Shown: positions 1-10,111 of the stretch, piece after piece
Layout of the letters: each line of letters starts with the position of its first letter
Numbering within the stretch: position 1 is the first letter of the stretch
Source of the DNA: Cycas panzhihuaensis
Taxonomy: Eukaryota > Cycadophyta
NCBI GenBank assembly: GCA_023213395.1
Contig: CM041465.1
Location: 137,089,741-137,153,740, forward strand
Length of the DNA stretch: 64,000 bases
Direction of reading: 5' to 3'
Notes under the pieces: model-generated
Databases searched by the model: none
The model's input: only the letters and a program-made list of their open reading frames with translations
What the model was told of the DNA's origin: nothing
Program-made: the position numbers and the translations under genes

Positions 1-417
1 TGGTGTAGTCCAACATTGACCCGATTTATTGTAATCACATAAGTTGGGCAAAATAGTTTATGTTCATGGTGTCTTTGTATTGCTCTATGAGAGATGTCCT
101 TAAGAAGTCTCAATTGTAATGCATTGTCTCTTGGTAATGTTTATTCTGCTAGTGGAATAATTTAAATGGCTTTCTGTATAAATGAAGGGATGCAACTAGG
201 ATTTTGTCCTTCTTAGATCTAGGATTCATCTGAAAATACATATCTATTTGGATTATCAAGCTTCAAATGTCCTTTGATTTCTCCAAATTGAATTTTTATA
301 AAGGGAATTCAGAATTCATGAGATTGTTGTTAGGTCTATTTTGCCTATCTTCTCCTTCCTTTTCATGATGAGAATCCTCCCCTTTGTTGGAGGGTTCTAC
401 ATCATTTTTGTGGTTGT
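1..417. other. no gene seen, AT-rich flank
   Basis: AT-rich sequence with no convincing reading frame, LTR end or RNA gene. It lies just downstream, on the reverse strand, of the gag-like ORF at 418-738 and may be the decayed interior of that element; I see no motif that proves it. Confidence 0.4.
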
Positions 418-738
418 TCATTTTTTAAAATAATCCCAATAAGACCTTATGTATGAAATCAAAACATTTTCTTCATTTTGAAGTCTTATCTCTACCCTTA
501 TTTCGTTGAATTGAGCTACTACATCATTCCTTATATGAACTGTTTTTTTGTTCAAAGTATCCATTCTTCGAGCCATGTCATCTACTGATGTTGACAGTTG
601 ATTCACCATCTTGCCTGGTGCAAGTGTCTTTTTGCACCTTGACTTTGTTATAGGAAAAAAATTTATCCCTTTTTGTACTAAAACACCACTATTTTTTTCT
701 ATTAGGTTGGTGTTTTGCAACGTATTGTTTGCATACAA
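418..738 (-). pseudogene. gag-like N-terminal ORF behind a Met-tRNA primer site
   Basis: An open frame of about 106 residues that I do not recognise by sequence. It starts 16 bases after a consensus initiator-Met primer binding site (reverse complement of 754-766), which is where gag begins in plant LTR elements. Its second half (residues about 45-90) is charged and helical in character (STSVDDMARRMDTLNK, QFNEIRVEIRLQNEE), like the coiled-coil N-terminus of some gypsy Gag proteins. No zinc knuckle or protease follows. The frame opens at TTG rather than ATG, so the true start is uncertain. The position argues for gag; the sequence alone does not prove it. Confidence 0.35.
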
Positions 739-753
739 TGACCTCGACCATGA

Positions 754-1013
754 GGCTCTGATACCACTTTGTGATGAACTGTCATACCAAGACCTGGAGG
801 TGTTAGTGGAGAGGACTTGCTACCAAGTAGATCATGACTTCTCCCACTATTGAATGGGCTAGCATTGCTTTCATCAATGTTTAGGCACTGCAAAGGCTCC
901 AACTACAACAATGTTCATACACATTGGTGACGTTCATGCACATTGCCCCACTGGCCCTATAAATAGCGTTGCCCCAAGGGGATTTGAAGCTGGGTCTTGG
1001 CTCTGTTATCACT
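754..1013 (-). mobile_element. old TRIM-like unit (internal + 65-bp LTR + PBS), reverse strand
   Basis: Read on the reverse strand this is a diverged copy of the unit tandemly repeated at 9132-10111. In order: a degenerate primer site (999-1011), a 179-base internal region that keeps the TTCAAATCCC box, a purine tract, a 65-base LTR (770-834) that starts TGATCTACTTGG and ends CATCACA, then a consensus primer site TGGTATCAGAGCC (754-766). LTR and internal lengths match the array copies exactly or nearly so. The sequence before 1013 on the reverse strand does not match the mini-LTR, so the upstream LTR is missing or belongs to another element. It is older than the array, judged by the number of transitions. 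Confidence 0.6.
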
Positions 1014-1034
1014 TGTGGGAATTCTAAGGACAAA

Positions 1035-1616
1035 TTCACACCTCAAACACAAATATTATCTATACACAAAACTATCTTGCCAACTTACATATGGAATTAA
1101 ACAATAAAAACTAACATGGAGGAGTAAATTATGATATCCATTGCTTCATAACACTAATTAGACTGAATATCAAGTGAAATAATACCAATAATAACTATTC
1201 AATTGTTGCCAAAACTTAACAGGTAAAGTAGAGTCACTAGCTTCCTCTTCGAGGTGAGGCATCCTTCCAAAACAACTCTTGAAGGTCGAAAATATGGTAG
1301 ATTTAAAATGAGAATGATAATCCAATCCTTGGGTGAAAAGCCCTATATATCAGTAGCAAGATCCCAATTAAAGAAGTCTATGAAGAAGAAAGGGTAAAGT
1401 CAGTCAAAATAGATAAGTATATTAAAGGTAATGGTTTATATAGGACTTTTAATACAATTCATAATGTTATATCGAGGGTTATGTGTCATTCCCCTCTTTT
1501 CTCATCTAGTGACAAGTGGCAGACATGCATTAAGTCTTGCCTAAGTCCGGTACTCTTTGTATTATATTTATAGAGGGTTCCCCCTTATTAATGCATATTG
1601 ATTTGAGATTTTCTAT
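1035..1616. other. no gene seen
   Basis: AT-rich, with stops in every frame and no clear repeat ends. It lies between the TRIM-like copy and the copia A LTR. Nothing identifiable. Confidence 0.4.
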
Positions 1617-1970
1617 TGTTAGAAATAATATGTTTATCTGTAGGTTGGCCTACAAGAAAACACAAGAGTTAAATATGAGCATTTTGGCCTATATAGAAGT
1701 CGACCAAAATGTATGCAAGTTGGTCAAAATAAATTATGATATGATGTAAATGCTTATTGTACCACTAAAGCCGGTTTTATTATAGAGTTATTTACTTCTT
1801 ATGAGGTCAGCTACAGTATGAGAGTCTTGACTATACTATATAAAGACTTTTTGTACTTCATTTTTGGTTAATCAAGAATGGAGATTCTTCATATTTTCGG
1901 TTATCTATCTATGCCGTATTCATTGTTTATGTGTGTATTTCAAATATACATAAGGTGTAATTTCGTAACA
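1617..1970 (+). repeat. 5' LTR of copia A
   Basis: A 354-base segment that starts TGTTAGAAATAATATG and ends TTTCGTAACA, the usual TG...CA LTR ends. It holds a TATA-like ACTATATAAAGAC near 1845 and a T-rich part typical of a copia promoter and polyadenylation region. It is followed directly by TAGTAACAAGGC (1971-1982), a decayed version of the Met-tRNA primer site, and 600 bases later by a copia gag frame. There is no second copy in the window, so the assignment rests on ends, primer site and context. Confidence 0.6.
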
Positions 1971-1984
1971 TAGTAACAAGGCAT

Positions 1985-2581
1985 ATTTTTTTTAGGTCTA
2001 GTTTCTGTCATTGTCCATATTGATTAAGAGAGTTGTCTGTACTCTATGGAAAGATAAAATCAATCAAAAGTGATCAAATTTTAGCCAAGTACTATTTGGC
2101 ATGTTTTTTTATATTTTTCCTCACAAAGATTTGAAGTGAGACTAGAATTCTATCCCCTTAAAATCAGTTGTCCTCTATTGAGACCTGTTGCCATCTACTG
2201 TTAGAAAATCAAGTTTATTTGCTATCATTTGGCCAAGTATGATCTGTTGTTTTTGAAGGTTATACAGCTGATTTTATGTCATATATCTGCTATTGTTTTT
2301 GCTATTTTTTAGGGTTATACTATTGATTTTGTCATATATATGTTGTTGTTTTTTACATTGTTATCTACTGGTTATATGTTGAATATGCTGTTGATCATAA
2401 ACTAAGTATTACTAGTTATATTATTGGTTATACATACTATTGAAACACATTTTCTATTGAGTTGAAATAAGATATTCATACTATTAAGAAGTTGAGCATT
2501 TGGTGTTTTACTCTCAGTAGTTTGTGATACTCAAATAGAACAAACCTTAGTTAGTATTTAGAAGTATTTTGTACCCAAAGT
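1985..2581 (+). other. untranslated leader of copia A, no gene
   Basis: T-rich, non-coding sequence between the primer site and gag of copia A. It shows several short repeats of a TATGTTGTTG type near 2280-2400. No open frame. Confidence 0.45.
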
Positions 2582-2946
2582 ATGACCGCTTTAGGGTTCT
2601 TTAAAGCAAATAGATTGATTGAAAATAATTTCGACACATGGAAAGCCAAAATTGAAAGGATTACGAGGCCAAAGAAAATCAAGAGACTCATTACTAGTGA
2701 TGAAGCAAAGTCAATTGATTCTGCCCAATTAGTAGATTGAAAAAATAGAGATAATGATGCTATAAGACTTCTCAAATTCACTATTTCAGATCTTCTTCTA
2801 CCACATATAGCTAGTTTAAATTCTACTCCTATAATCTGGATTACTCTTACATCATTGTTCTGTTAACAGAATGAAGTTAGAATAATTGCCTTCAGAGATC
2901 AACTTTAGAATCTTCGTCTAAAGGAAAATCAACCTGTTTCTAAGTA
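2582..2946 (+). pseudogene. copia A gag, N-terminal half
   Basis: Gag coats element RNA in virus-like particles. The frame from ATG 2582 holds the copia Gag (UBN2-type) pattern: the NFDTWKAKIE core near residue 20, then the helical HIASL and QNEVRIIAFRDQL segments. Stops fall at residues that are usually coding (TGA after QLVD, TAA after SLFC, TAG before NLRL). The frame breaks off exactly at the first base of the copia B LTR (2947), so it was cut by that insertion. I could not find its continuation right of 19827 or 21047. Copia gag is a secure call; the rest of this element is missing from the window. Confidence 0.7.
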
Positions 2947-3187
2947 TGTTATTAGAATATAATGTCTAATCCTTCGTATATTAATGTATTATGATTAATG
3001 GTTTAACTGTAACATTTAATATAAGTCATGTAACATAGATGTAACTTATTATGTTAGTCATGCCTTTAACCCTAACATGTTATTAGAGACTTCCTGTATA
3101 AATATGTACTTTTATCTCTCATTGTAATAAAGAGAGTTCATTATTCTTTTATGAGCTTTGATTCTCTTTGGCTCTTTTGATCTAACA
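2947..3187 (+). repeat. 5' LTR of copia B
   Basis: A 241-base LTR that starts TGTTATTAGAATATAATG and ends TCTAACA. Its first 175 bases match the right copy at 19652-19827. A TATAAATATG box lies near 3110, followed by AATAAAGAG as a likely polyadenylation signal. It is followed by TCATATTAGAGCC (3188-3200), a mutated Met-tRNA primer site. Confidence 0.85.
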
Positions 3188-4323
3188 TCATATTAGAGCC
3201 ACTTGCTTCTTAATTTCTTCTCGAAGTGATGTTTTCGTACCATCATACGAATAGATCCATACAATTGTACAGATCTTTTTTTTGGTAGGCTTAGAATCAT
3301 TTGAAAATTAGTGAATTGGTGTGCCTCACCCTCATGAGCAACTTTTTCTAAAGGCACGATTCCAAATTTCAGCTTGTGTGGGCAAGATCTAGCAAAATAT
3401 GGACTATGTCCATATGGTCTCTTTTTTGCTCGTTTCTCACTATATGATTGATTTTACTAATCGAATTTAGTATCAAATCAAAGATTTTGAAGAGAGCTTT
3501 TCATCGATATATGACATGTTACCTTTCGTCATATGTGTGAAGAGCAACAAGCAAAAATAGTAGAAACCCAGTTGCCACTTTGGATTTCGATTGCCTTTTT
3601 CTCTTTAATGAAAAGTCAGATAAAAAATCTGACACTAGATCTGAGTTCCTCAGACCTTTTATTTGACTCTTGTTTTGAACCATTTCGAAGAAGTTGATTT
3701 TTGGGCCTTTTACATGTTCGTACAATAATGCATGCGACTTCTTCCTCTGATTTACTTCGTTTAGAGAAGTCTTATGAGATTTAATCTTCCTACATTTCTT
3801 ATTTTGTATTTGAAGTTTTTTTTTGAAAAATAAAACAAGAAAAAAAGGAAGTCAGTTTTTACTTTTTCTCTCATTTTATTTCATTCATTTTTGCATCTTC
3901 ATTGTTCCTATTTTCCCTTCACAGGTAGATAACTCTACTTGGTAGTTATCTGTTCCCAACCTTAGAGACCCTATTCTAGGGGTCTATAAATATCACGAGG
4001 ATTTGTTGTTCTGAGCTAAGCGCATTGTGGTTTTTCTGCCTTCTACATGAAAGATTGGAGATCACACTCCTAAACCAAACCTTAGACAAAACTTGGCTAT
4101 GGAATTGTGCCTCTAGTATCTACGGGTATATAGAAGGACCCTATAGGACCTTAAGCCCATCCTAGATTAGGGAGCTCAATTGTCCATTGAAGCCTCATAG
4201 TTTAGTGGTTAACAGTTAGCGATACAAAGTTATCTATCTCAAACCCCCTTTGGAGGTTTATCGATAGGCCTATGAGTCCAGGCAATCCCATGCCTAGACT
4301 TGATAGAGTTTGTCCACTTTACT
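3188..4323 (+). other. leader of copia B with a tRNA-like module
   Basis: An untranslated leader between the primer site and gag. The part at about 3958-4318 is similar in order and sequence to 51955-52372 in the leader of gypsy W: a GGGGTCTATAAA start, a GCCTCTA block, TAGTTTAGTGGTTA (near 4200), which fits a pol III A box, and a closing CTAGACTTGATAGA block. The remaining part (3200-3950) has no open frame longer than expected by chance. Confidence 0.5.
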
Positions 4324-5380
4324 ATGGCCTCCTCTCTCAACCTTGTTGAGTCTGAGAAGCTTATTGGGGACAACTATGAGTCTTGGAAGACCAAGATGAG
4401 ATCTATTCTTGTGGCTCAAGGAGCATGGGACTAGACATAGAACATCAAACTATAACCCATCGATGTTGTCGAAAGGAAGATATACTTAGAGCAGAATGGT
4501 CTTGCCCTTGCCTCCATTACTTTATCTATTTCAAATGCCATTTTGCCTCATATTGCTAGTGCTGCTACCCCTCACAAGGCATGGACTACTTTGAAGACCT
4601 TATATGATTGAAAAAACACTGATCGTAAATCAAATGGTCATACTAAAAATGTCAGAATCAGAGGACTTCACCACTTTTCTTGCCTACTTCAAGTTGCTAC
4701 ACGAGAACTTGGTGTCTGTTGGAGTGATCTATTTTGATGATGATCTCATTGATCTCATAATATACAAGTTTTATGCCCAAGTCAGAAACTTTGTCACCTC
4801 CTACAAGACGATGACCAAAATTGCCCAACCTTCCTTTGCTACCATATGTGGATAGCTCCTTCATCATGAGCAAATAGAAGCCAACTTGGAAAATGAGTTA
4901 GAGAATGCTTTTTCATTGAGAGTTAGCATTCAGAGTAAGGGGAATCCTATTAGAGGTAATCTTCGTGGCACTGATGGAGGGAGAAGATGTTCAACCACCT
5001 ATAGCCCTAAAAGCGGACGATCTCTTCCACGTCCAAATACACAGTAATATTCTATAGGATAGTTCAACCACTAAATCATATGCTTCTACTGTGGAAAAAT
5101 TGGTCACTACACCCTTGATTGTCATCATTGTAAGGCTAATCTAGAAAGGGGCATTAGCTTCAGGGAGCTAATCTGGGCAACCCAAGAAGAATGAGTCCAC
5201 AGAAATAGAAGAAGAAGGGACCGCATTTGTGACCACACTCTCCTTGACCATACACAACCAGAGCAAAGATGATTGTCTTATAAATTTAGGAGCCTCTAGG
5301 CACATGACTCACAGATGAACCTGGTTCAACAACATAACTCCTCTTCAGGGTTCTGGATTAATTGATTTTGGGGATGATGT
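4324..5380 (+). pseudogene. copia B gag and start of protease
   Basis: From ATG 4324 the frame gives a copia Gag: NYESWKTKMRSILVAQG near residue 20 and HIASAATPHKAWTTLKTLY near residue 85. A frameshift follows near 4605. A zinc knuckle is intact at 5081-5122 (CFYCGKIGHYTLDC, CX2CX4HX4C) and would bind element RNA. The protease site follows near 5275 as INLGASRHMTH, where the family has DSGAS, so the catalytic Asp is lost. The frame ends at 5380 in GLIDFGDD and resumes at 16628 with ATHAIQIHG, which shows the gypsy insertion split one continuous protease. At least four stops lie in gag. Confidence 0.8.
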
Positions 5381-6219
5381 TGTTGACTGCTGGGGGATCT
5401 TATTACACTTACAAGATACCTCTGCTACACTTGTCAAGGTTTACACAACGCTATAGTCTAGTCCAAGATACTGTCAACATGGTCATTCACATACATTCCA
5501 CATATAATTCACAAAATTACACCACAATGGTACACAGCAGTACAAAAATCAATACATACTCAACAATTCATCATCACAGCATAGAGAATACACCACTTTC
5601 CACGTAACTCTTCCTTTTATTAAGTAATCAAGTCAATTTACACAGACGCTGGAATGCATTCCTGAGCATTCCAGCAGCATACATTCATTCTGTTACATAT
5701 GCGTACCCAGATGGTACTTATCATACAATGCTGCTCCAATCGGCTGTCATACGTGCTGACTTCGGCACCTTTGCGTACCCATGATAATCGGCTCTAACCC
5801 TAACCTGGTGGTTCATGCGTACCTCCTTAAGTACTCATGTTGGTACCTTTTGGCTGAAGGGTTATGATTGCCTGTCATAACCGTACCCCTTCAGTCATAC
5901 GTACCCTTTCACTAATCACTTGTTTAGGCACTTGATTAATTATCCTTTGTATCCGTACGTCCGTACGTACGTCTGGCAGCTCAACAGGTCTTCACTGGTC
6001 TCTTTGAATCATGCGTATCGCTTCCACTCGGTTATGTTCACGGGTTGATGCGTATCATCATCGTGCAGTTCCAGATACGCACTTGTCATACGTACCTAGA
6101 ATGCTGATTTCTCTGCCGTTTTGCCTCGTGCATACCACCGCGTGCGGTCCGTGCACAATTCGGGTTACGACCTACCTCACGGTCCTCTTCTGACCATAGG
6201 ATCATTTTAGACTCCAACA
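5381..6219 (-). repeat. 3' LTR of gypsy Y (left copy)
   Basis: 839 bases with plus-strand ends TGTTGACTGCTGGGGG and ACTCCAACA, matched by 15793-16627. It contains a cluster of GTACGT motifs (near 5950-5975, CCGTACGTCCGTACGTACGT), the same core found in the tandem repeat at 7450-8060. Several GCGTACC words are scattered through it. The purine tract expected beside it (reverse strand of about 6220-6235) is weak. Confidence 0.9.
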
Positions 6220-6279
6220 TCTATCCCGGGTCAACAGTTATGGATTTGAGCATCCTTGTTCAACAAAACTCCAAAAAAA

Positions 6280-7395
6280 TTTTCAAAATTTCGGGGTATC
6301 CCTCCCCCGCTCTGTCTCAAGGCGGCACTTGCTGCCTCTGTCCTCCCAAAATCTCTTCATTTATCTGTGTCAGGGTGGCAATAATAGCATCCTTCTCTTT
6401 TATTTTGTCCTGAAGGGCAACTATCTCAGCTTTATACCCTTCCTCCAGTTCCTGAATTAATTGGATGATGGGTCCTGCTTTGTCCTGTGGTGTAGGAGGT
6501 CTTTGAAGGTTCCCCCTCTGTTGCAGGAAGTCTTCCCATTCTTCCCAGGATGCTTCTGCTTCTTCTTCCTTCTCCTCTGATTCTTCTTCTCCCTTCTTCC
6601 TCTTGCCTCGTCTATGGACAACCTGTTTTGTCCGAAGGGGAATGGATGTTCCAGGTGTCTTCTGTAACTAGGTCAGTACCTTTTGCATCTGTTGTTGTAC
6701 TTTCCTTTTTGCTTCCAAAGCATTCCTTTGTGTCTGGAAATTCAACGCCTTTGTTTAATGATTGGCTCCCGTGGAGAAATTGTGGTCCTGGTCAACTGCA
6801 CCTCTGGACACTAATAGAATAGAATTGCCAAAAGCAATGAGGGATGTCTGAATGGGTGTGTCCTAATCTCCTTTAACTGCTGCCTCATGTTTTCCGCTAA
6901 GAATTTGGACCAATCCATCTTTTCCCCATCTCAGATTTTTAACAACACCTGCATCATGCCTCCCTGAATGTAGGTGTACTTCCGTTTGGACAAAAACCTG
7001 GAATTGATCACTTTTGCCACCCACTGAAGTCTAGCATCCATGATGTCTGCTACACAGATTCCGCCGGACATAATCTGAGTGTTGGGTTGGCATAATTCTC
7101 TCAACCACATTTCTCGGTCAACTTCTGACCTTTTTGTTCCCAGTGGAACCTCCCCTTCATTGGGAAGTCTGGTGATGGTATGGACTATGTCTGCGTCCAT
7201 TTTGGCCTTCCTGCTGTCCTCCTTCAGGGCCATTAGGATTTGGTCCATGAGTTCAGGGTCATAGTACATAGGGTTATAGTAGATGTAGTCTCCCCAACCT
7301 GCCTGTTTAACCCTAGCATGGAATGGAGCTGGTAGAGCTTGTAGCTCCTGCTTGAGCTTCGGTATATATGCCTCCTGGCACCCTGCTGTCCTCAT
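6280..7395 (-). pseudogene. ORF3 of gypsy Y, resembles the putative plant transposon protein domain
   Basis: An ORF in the env position, between integrase and the 3' LTR. Residues 1-154 (7395-6931) are open. The layout (VKQAGWGDYIYYNPMYYDPE, then RLPNEGE, WVAKVINSRFLSKRKYTYIQ, MDWSKFLAENM) resembles the Transposase_32 'putative plant transposon protein' domain, often found in plant gypsy elements. After a stop at 6931 and one frameshift near 6855 the frame continues to about 6280 with a Glu/Lys-rich coiled coil (EEESEEKEEEAEASWEEWED; IIQLIQELEEGYKAEI). I see no signal peptide or membrane segment, so it is not a classical envelope. A CTCTGGGACTCCACAG tract just upstream could be a splice acceptor. 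Function unknown. Confidence 0.55.
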
Positions 7396-7449
7396 ACTGG
7401 CTGTGGAGTCCCAGAGATAAGAAAGAAAACCTAAGTGTACAAATCAGAA

Positions 7450-8060
7450 CCCTACGTACGTACCTCTGAGGAACGCTTGCCGTTTTTGTGTCTTTGCGTA
7501 CTGCGATGCGTACCAGAGTGAACTCTTTGCGTGCCGTTCCATACGAATGTCTGGAAAATTTTTTGGAGTCCGTTCCGCTCTGCGTACTGCACGGGAATGC
7601 TCGTAGGTACGTAATGATTTGTCGTTTTGCGGATTTTTGTCTTATACGTGCCCTCGGTACGTATAGTGTTAAGAGTCTCCATTATACTTACTCGATTACA
7701 TACATTCTTAGTACGTAAAATGTAACTAAGCACTTAAGTATATTTTCCACAGTGCGTACCCGACTATGTACTTTTTTTTGGTACGTATAATGTAACCTGT
7801 TTAACTTACTTCTCTTTGCACTGTGCGTACCTGCTTGCATACTTTTCAGGTACGTATAATGTAATTGAGCCACTTAAAATTTGTTTACACTGTGCGTACC
7901 TGACTGCGTACTTTTTAGGTACGTATAGTGTAATTCCAAGTCACTTTTTTGAACTGTGCGTACTTCAGTGTATTTCCTTGGTACATATAGTGTATTTTTC
8001 AATTTTGATTACTTTTCCCACTATACGTACCTGGTAACATACCTTTTTGGTACATATGCT
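7450..8060. repeat. tandem repeat, about 70-bp unit, each with a GTACGTA hairpin
   Basis: Roughly eight imperfect units. Starts of the GTGCGTACC-type word fall near 7753, 7824, 7893, 7957 and 8024, spacing 64-71 bases; the left units are more decayed. Each unit has a word like TGCGTACCTG and, about 13 bases on, its near-complement CAGGTACGTA, so each can form a hairpin. It lies between the integrase end and ORF3 of gypsy Y. Satellite-like repeats in this place are known from Tat-type elements such as Ogre. Confidence 0.75.
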
Positions 8061-8355
8061 GTATTTTGTTTGTATGCTGTTGAATTTCCCTCTAATTTTC
8101 TGAGATTATGATGTTGTTATTTATGTCTGTGATGAGTTACGGTTATTTATTTTTTTTTTTTTTCAATTTTTTTTTCTCTTTTTGTATCCATACCGAACTG
8201 GATCATGGTTCAGTATCAAGGCATTTGATTGTGCCTCAATGTCATGCAATACGATATGGTACAACTAACTGATTCGGCTGGTAGGCTGGCTACTCAATAT
8301 ATGGCTTGAGTCTGCTACCGTTTACCCGAGTTGGTAGCAGAGGTCTGTCGATCTC

Positions 8356-9118
8356 TCAAAGCTGCACCGATCCATTCTCAAAGATTCGTTCTGCGATGTA
8401 TGGTCCCAACCACCACATCTTGAGTTTACCAGGGTGCGTTTTGAATTTGTTGTCGTACATCAACACTTGATCACTTTTGTTGAATTGAGGTTTCCGTAGA
8501 TGGCGGTCGTGCCATGCTTTTTGCCGCCGCTTCTCCACATGTTACAACCAGTTTGTCAGGTGTCATTTCTCTTCCAGTCGCACTAAGTCTTCCAATCGTC
8601 GTTCTAAAGACTGGAGGTTGTCTAATCGACATTGTATCGCAACTCGTAGACTGGGTATCTCAAATTCTGTTGGGAGGATGGCTTCTGTGCCATACACCAG
8701 CTGGAATGGAGTTTGTCCGATTGACCTCTTATATGTCGTTCGAAATGGCCATAGCACGGATGGTAACTTCTTGGCCCAATCAGATCTGCCGATGTCGCAT
8801 ATCTTCCGCAAGCAATTCTCGATTATATTGTTTGAGCTCTCTGCTTGACCATTGGCTCTCGGGTAGTATGGGGTAGATTTCCGATGGCTAATCATAAATG
8901 CAGATATCAATGTTTCGATAGTTTGATTGAGGAAGTGGGCGCCTTGGTCACTTACGATCTCCAAGGGGCATCCAAATCGTGTAATCACTACCTCATACAA
9001 AAATCTCGCTGTGCTTTCCGCATCGGTTTTTCGTAACGCGCGCACTTCTACCCACTTTGTCGTGTAGTCGGTTGCCACCGGGATGTATCGAGCTTTTAAT
9101 CTACGTGCGGCTGGTTTG
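8356..9118 (-). pseudogene. gypsy Y integrase core and C-terminus, N-terminus missing
   Basis: Integrase joins element cDNA to the chromosome. The reverse frame starts at 9118 with KPAARRLKARYIPVATDYTT, just after the first catalytic Asp would stand, and continues with the second Asp (VSDQGAHF) and the Glu (NGQAESSN), followed by the YGTEAILPTE conserved stretch. A second segment (8538-8356) carries the C-terminal WWLGPYIAERIFENGSVQL. The HHCC zinc domain and the first catalytic Asp are absent because the TRIM array ends here. One frame change separates the two segments. Family assignment is secure; the protein is non-functional. Confidence 0.85.
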
Positions 9119-9131
9119 ATTACGAGGGTAA

Positions 9132-10111
9132 TGGTCTGCTTGGTGGGGGGCCCTCTTCACTAACACCTCGAGGTTTTGGTGTAACGGTTCGTTACAAGTG
9201 GTATCAGAGCCCACCTCTTCACTAACACCTCGAGGTTTTGGTGTAACGGTTCGTTACAAGTGGTATCAGAGCCAAGACCCGGGTTCAAATCCCGTGGGGG
9301 CAACACCGCTTAAGGTAATGGTCTACTTGGTGGGGGGCCCTCTTCACTAACACCTCGAGGTTTTGGTGTAACGGTTCGTTACAAGTGGTATCAGAGCCAA
9401 GACCCAGGTTCAAATCCCGTGGGGGCAACACCGCTTATGGGGGTGGTGGGGCGACGCGCCAAACGTCGCCGATGCACAAAACGCCGTCGTAGCCGGGGCC
9501 TATGGGGCGCATGAACGCCGGTGAAAGCGGGGCTAGGCGGGGCTAGCCCGTTTGAACCGGGGGGGAGGTAATGGTCTACTTGGTGGGGGGCCCTCTTCAC
9601 TAACACCTCGAGGTTTTGGTGTAACGGTTCGTTACAAGTGGTATCAGAGCCAAGACCCGGGTTCAAATCCAGTGGGGCAACACCGCTTATGGGGGCGGTG
9701 GGGTGGCGCCAAACGTCGATGCGCAAAACGTTGTCGTAGTCGGGGCCTATGGTGCGCATGAACGCCGGTGAAAGCGGGGCTAGCCTGCTTAAACCGGGAG
9801 GTAATGGTCTACTTGGTGGGGCCCTCTTCACTAACACCTCGAGGTTTTGGTGTAGCAGTTCGTTACAAGTGGTATCAGAGCCAAGACCCGAGTTCAAATC
9901 CCGTGGGGGCAACACCGCTTATGGGGGCGGTGGGGTGCGCCAACGTCGCCGTCAAGAAAACACCGTGGCCGGGCCTGTGGGGCGCATGAACGCCGGTGAA
10001 AGCGGGGCTAGGTGGGGCTAGCCCATTTGAACCGGGGGGGAGGTAATGGTCTACTTGGTGGGGAGCCCTCTTCACTAACACCTCGAGGTTTTGGTGTAAC
10101 GGTTCGTTACA
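9132..10111 (+). mobile_element. tandem array of a TRIM-like mini-LTR element
   Basis: Six direct copies of a short LTR: 9132-9196, about 9214-9258 (partial), 9319-9383, 9572-9636, 9805-9867 and 10047-10111. Full copies are 63-65 bases, start TGGTCT and end CGTTACA. Each except the last is followed by AG and the Met-tRNA primer site TGGTATCAGAGCC. Three full internals (168-188 bases) end in a purine tract such as CCGGGGGGGAGG just before the next LTR; two internals are cut short. The array begins and ends on an LTR, as expected for multimers (LTR-internal)n-LTR. There is no coding capacity. No target duplication is visible and the gypsy Y sequence between its edges is missing. A diverged relative lies at 754-1013. 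Confidence 0.8.

Noticed and set aside
5362-5607. Forward frame of 81 codons
   Set aside because: It spans the copia-gypsy junction and lies mostly in the LTR.
7450-8060. CRISPR-like array
   Set aside because: The whole 70-bp unit is repeated with drift, there are no unique spacers, and the DNA is a plant retroelement.
9391-9915. Long reverse-strand open frame of 174 codons across the TRIM array
   Set aside because: It repeats with the tandem unit, reads through primer sites and GC-rich LTRs, and shows no domain; it is a by-product of the repeat.
9132-10111. The array as a tRNA-derived SINE cluster
   Set aside because: TGGTATCAGAGCC is the complement of the initiator tRNA 3' end (a primer site, not a tRNA body), and purine tracts precede each TG...CA unit. 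LTR element logic explains more; the tRNA-like boxes are kept as a separate observation.
9132-10111. Cassandra-type 5S rRNA element
   Set aside because: No 5S rRNA internal control region is visible in the LTRs.
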